A DNA stretch of 64,000 nt from JANQPA01 sp964548175 (GTDB taxonomy: Bacteria > Bacteroidota > Bacteroidia > Chitinophagales > Saprospiraceae): contig CAZJQS010000027.1 in assembly GCA_964548175.1 (NCBI GenBank), positions 4,052 through 68,051 on the forward strand, in the 5' to 3' direction. This document shows, in pieces, positions 63,442-64,000 of the stretch. How positions within the stretch are numbered: position 1 is the first letter of the stretch; every line of letters begins with the position of its first letter. The position numbers were made by a program, and so were the translations under genes. Under the pieces are notes generated by a model, which saw only the letters and a list, made by a program, of their open reading frames with translations, did no database searches and had not been told where the DNA came from.

Positions 63442-63903
63442 ATGAACCGCATGATCGTTTTTCAATCTCTGGAGACTGTTCACTTCCCCTTACTCGAGCC
63501 TTGGTTCAACGACGAGGAACTGAAAAAGCGCCTCGGCGGCTTCTATCCTGTGGTCCCTCAATTGGAGTTTATCCTGCAAGCTGAGCACCATCATGCCTGG
63601 GTTATTAAGGAAAACGAGCAGATGATTGCTTTTCTGGAGTTGGAAGTGGAAAACGGAGGCATAGCCAATATCCTTTTTGTCATGAATCCGGCTTACAGAG
63701 GACAAGGGAGGTGCCTGGATGTCCTCCAAAAAGCAAAATCTTTGTCTATTTTTCAAGACCTCAAAGAAGTGCATGCGTATATTGAAGAAGATGCTATGGC
63801 TTCAAAAAGGTGCTTTGAAAAGGCGGGGTATCGCTATGTTTCTAAAGAGGAGGGATTTGAAAAATGGGTGAAAAACACCTTAAATTTGATTCGGTCCCGA
63901 TGA
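63442..63903 (+). CDS. GNAT family N-acetyltransferase
   Basis: About 153 residues from the ATG at 63442 (MNRMIVFQSLETVHFPLLEP); the frame is open 12 more codons upstream. FVMNPAYRGQGRCLDVLQKA is the acetyl-CoA loop (YRGQGR), and DAMASKRCFEKAGYRYVSKE is motif B. WFNDEELKKRLGGFYP at the N-terminus recalls RimI/Ski2-like GNATs that recognise amide substrates. Acceptor unknown. A strong hairpin follows. Confidence 0.85.
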   Translation: MNRMIVFQSLETVHFPLLEPWFNDEELKKRLGGFYPVVPQLEFILQAEHHHAWVIKENEQMIAFLELEVENGGIANILFVMNPAYRGQGRCLDVLQKAKSLSIFQDLKEVHAYIEEDAMASKRCFEKAGYRYVSKEEGFEKWVKNTLNLIRSR

Positions 63904-63914
63904 TGAACCTGAGC

Positions 63915-63969
63915 TTGCCCTGAAGGGGCAAAACAAAACGAGTGATTTTGTTTTGCCCCTTCAGGGCAA
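63915..63969. terminator. 24-bp-arm hairpin after GNAT gene
   Basis: Exact arms 63915-63938 and 63946-63969 (core TTGCCCTGAAGGGGCAAAAC) with a 7-base loop, 11 bp after the stop codon. The T-run inside the 3' arm supports termination. Confidence 0.8.
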
Positions 63970-64000
63970 TGATAAATGGTTTATTACCTCCCCCCCCCCA

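Noticed and set aside
63990..63999. Poly-C run at the window end as a phase-variable tract
   Set aside because: The run meets the window edge and no gene context is visible, so nothing can be concluded.

Overview
The window reads as a chromosomal segment of a member of the Bacteroidota. The closest fit is a saprospirian-type lineage (Lewinella/Haliscomenobacter/Phaeodactylibacter-like), but that finer placement is inference. The evidence is the gene families: OmpA/PD40 protein, sigma-FecR-STN TonB receptor unit, GIN-domain protein, DUF5686 receptor-like protein, single-chain glycyl-tRNA synthetase, CBM20-carrying 4-alpha-glucanotransferase, and tsaE next to ald. TAnnTTTG-type promoter boxes and weak Shine-Dalgarno signals agree. 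No rRNA or tRNA gene was seen.
Layout. 1-9 kb: a partial LamG protein, an OmpA/PD40 envelope protein, a collapsed xisH/xisI remnant, then an SOS-type mutasome pair (dinB and a DnaE2-like polymerase) split by a four-helix-bundle gene bordered by inverted REP-like palindromes. 9-11.5 kb: a secreted phosphodiesterase-like lipoprotein, DUF6157, a GNAT gene, gene scraps and nested palindromes. 11.6-17.4 kb: a leftward RND efflux operon whose outer membrane factor carries a frameshift. 17.5-21.1 kb: an acyl/acetyltransferase fused to a cyclic-nucleotide-binding domain, in operon with aspA, then a secreted iminopeptidase. 21-30 kb: a flavin disulfide oxidoreductase, small membrane, lipo- and secreted proteins, a fatty acid desaturase, and a PHP hydrolase and SRPBCC protein with a chimeric duplicate of pieces of both. 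30-42 kb: ppc, a TraB-like protein, an M19-like dipeptidase, psuG, a TonB_C protein, malQ, recO and a LysM protein. 43-47.6 kb: an ECF sigma / FecR anti-sigma / STN-TonB receptor signalling unit whose sigma-FecR spacer holds a 68-bp tandem array with an assembly gap. 47.7-58.5 kb: GIN protein, glyS, tsaE-ald, gyrB, a threonine/serine dehydratase and DUF5686. 58.6-64 kb: a TPR protein, a secreted protein, a complete IS982-type insertion sequence, DUF1801, a broken hxlR interrupted by a palindromic element, an alpha/beta hydrolase and a GNAT.
The most distinctive property is the amount of intergenic secondary structure. There are at least a dozen long near-perfect inverted repeats. Many are ordinary terminators between convergent genes, but some lie in divergent promoter regions or inside a broken gene and look like small non-autonomous palindromic elements. 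A three-copy family (24.4, 54.4 and 62.3 kb) and a dispersed GGGGTTGTRYAAAAAGTC motif recur. The strongest candidates for something undescribed are the structured 68-bp array inside the sigma/anti-sigma operon, the palindrome-flanked four-helix-bundle cassette inside the mutasome locus, and the cNMP-binding acyltransferase coupled to aspA.
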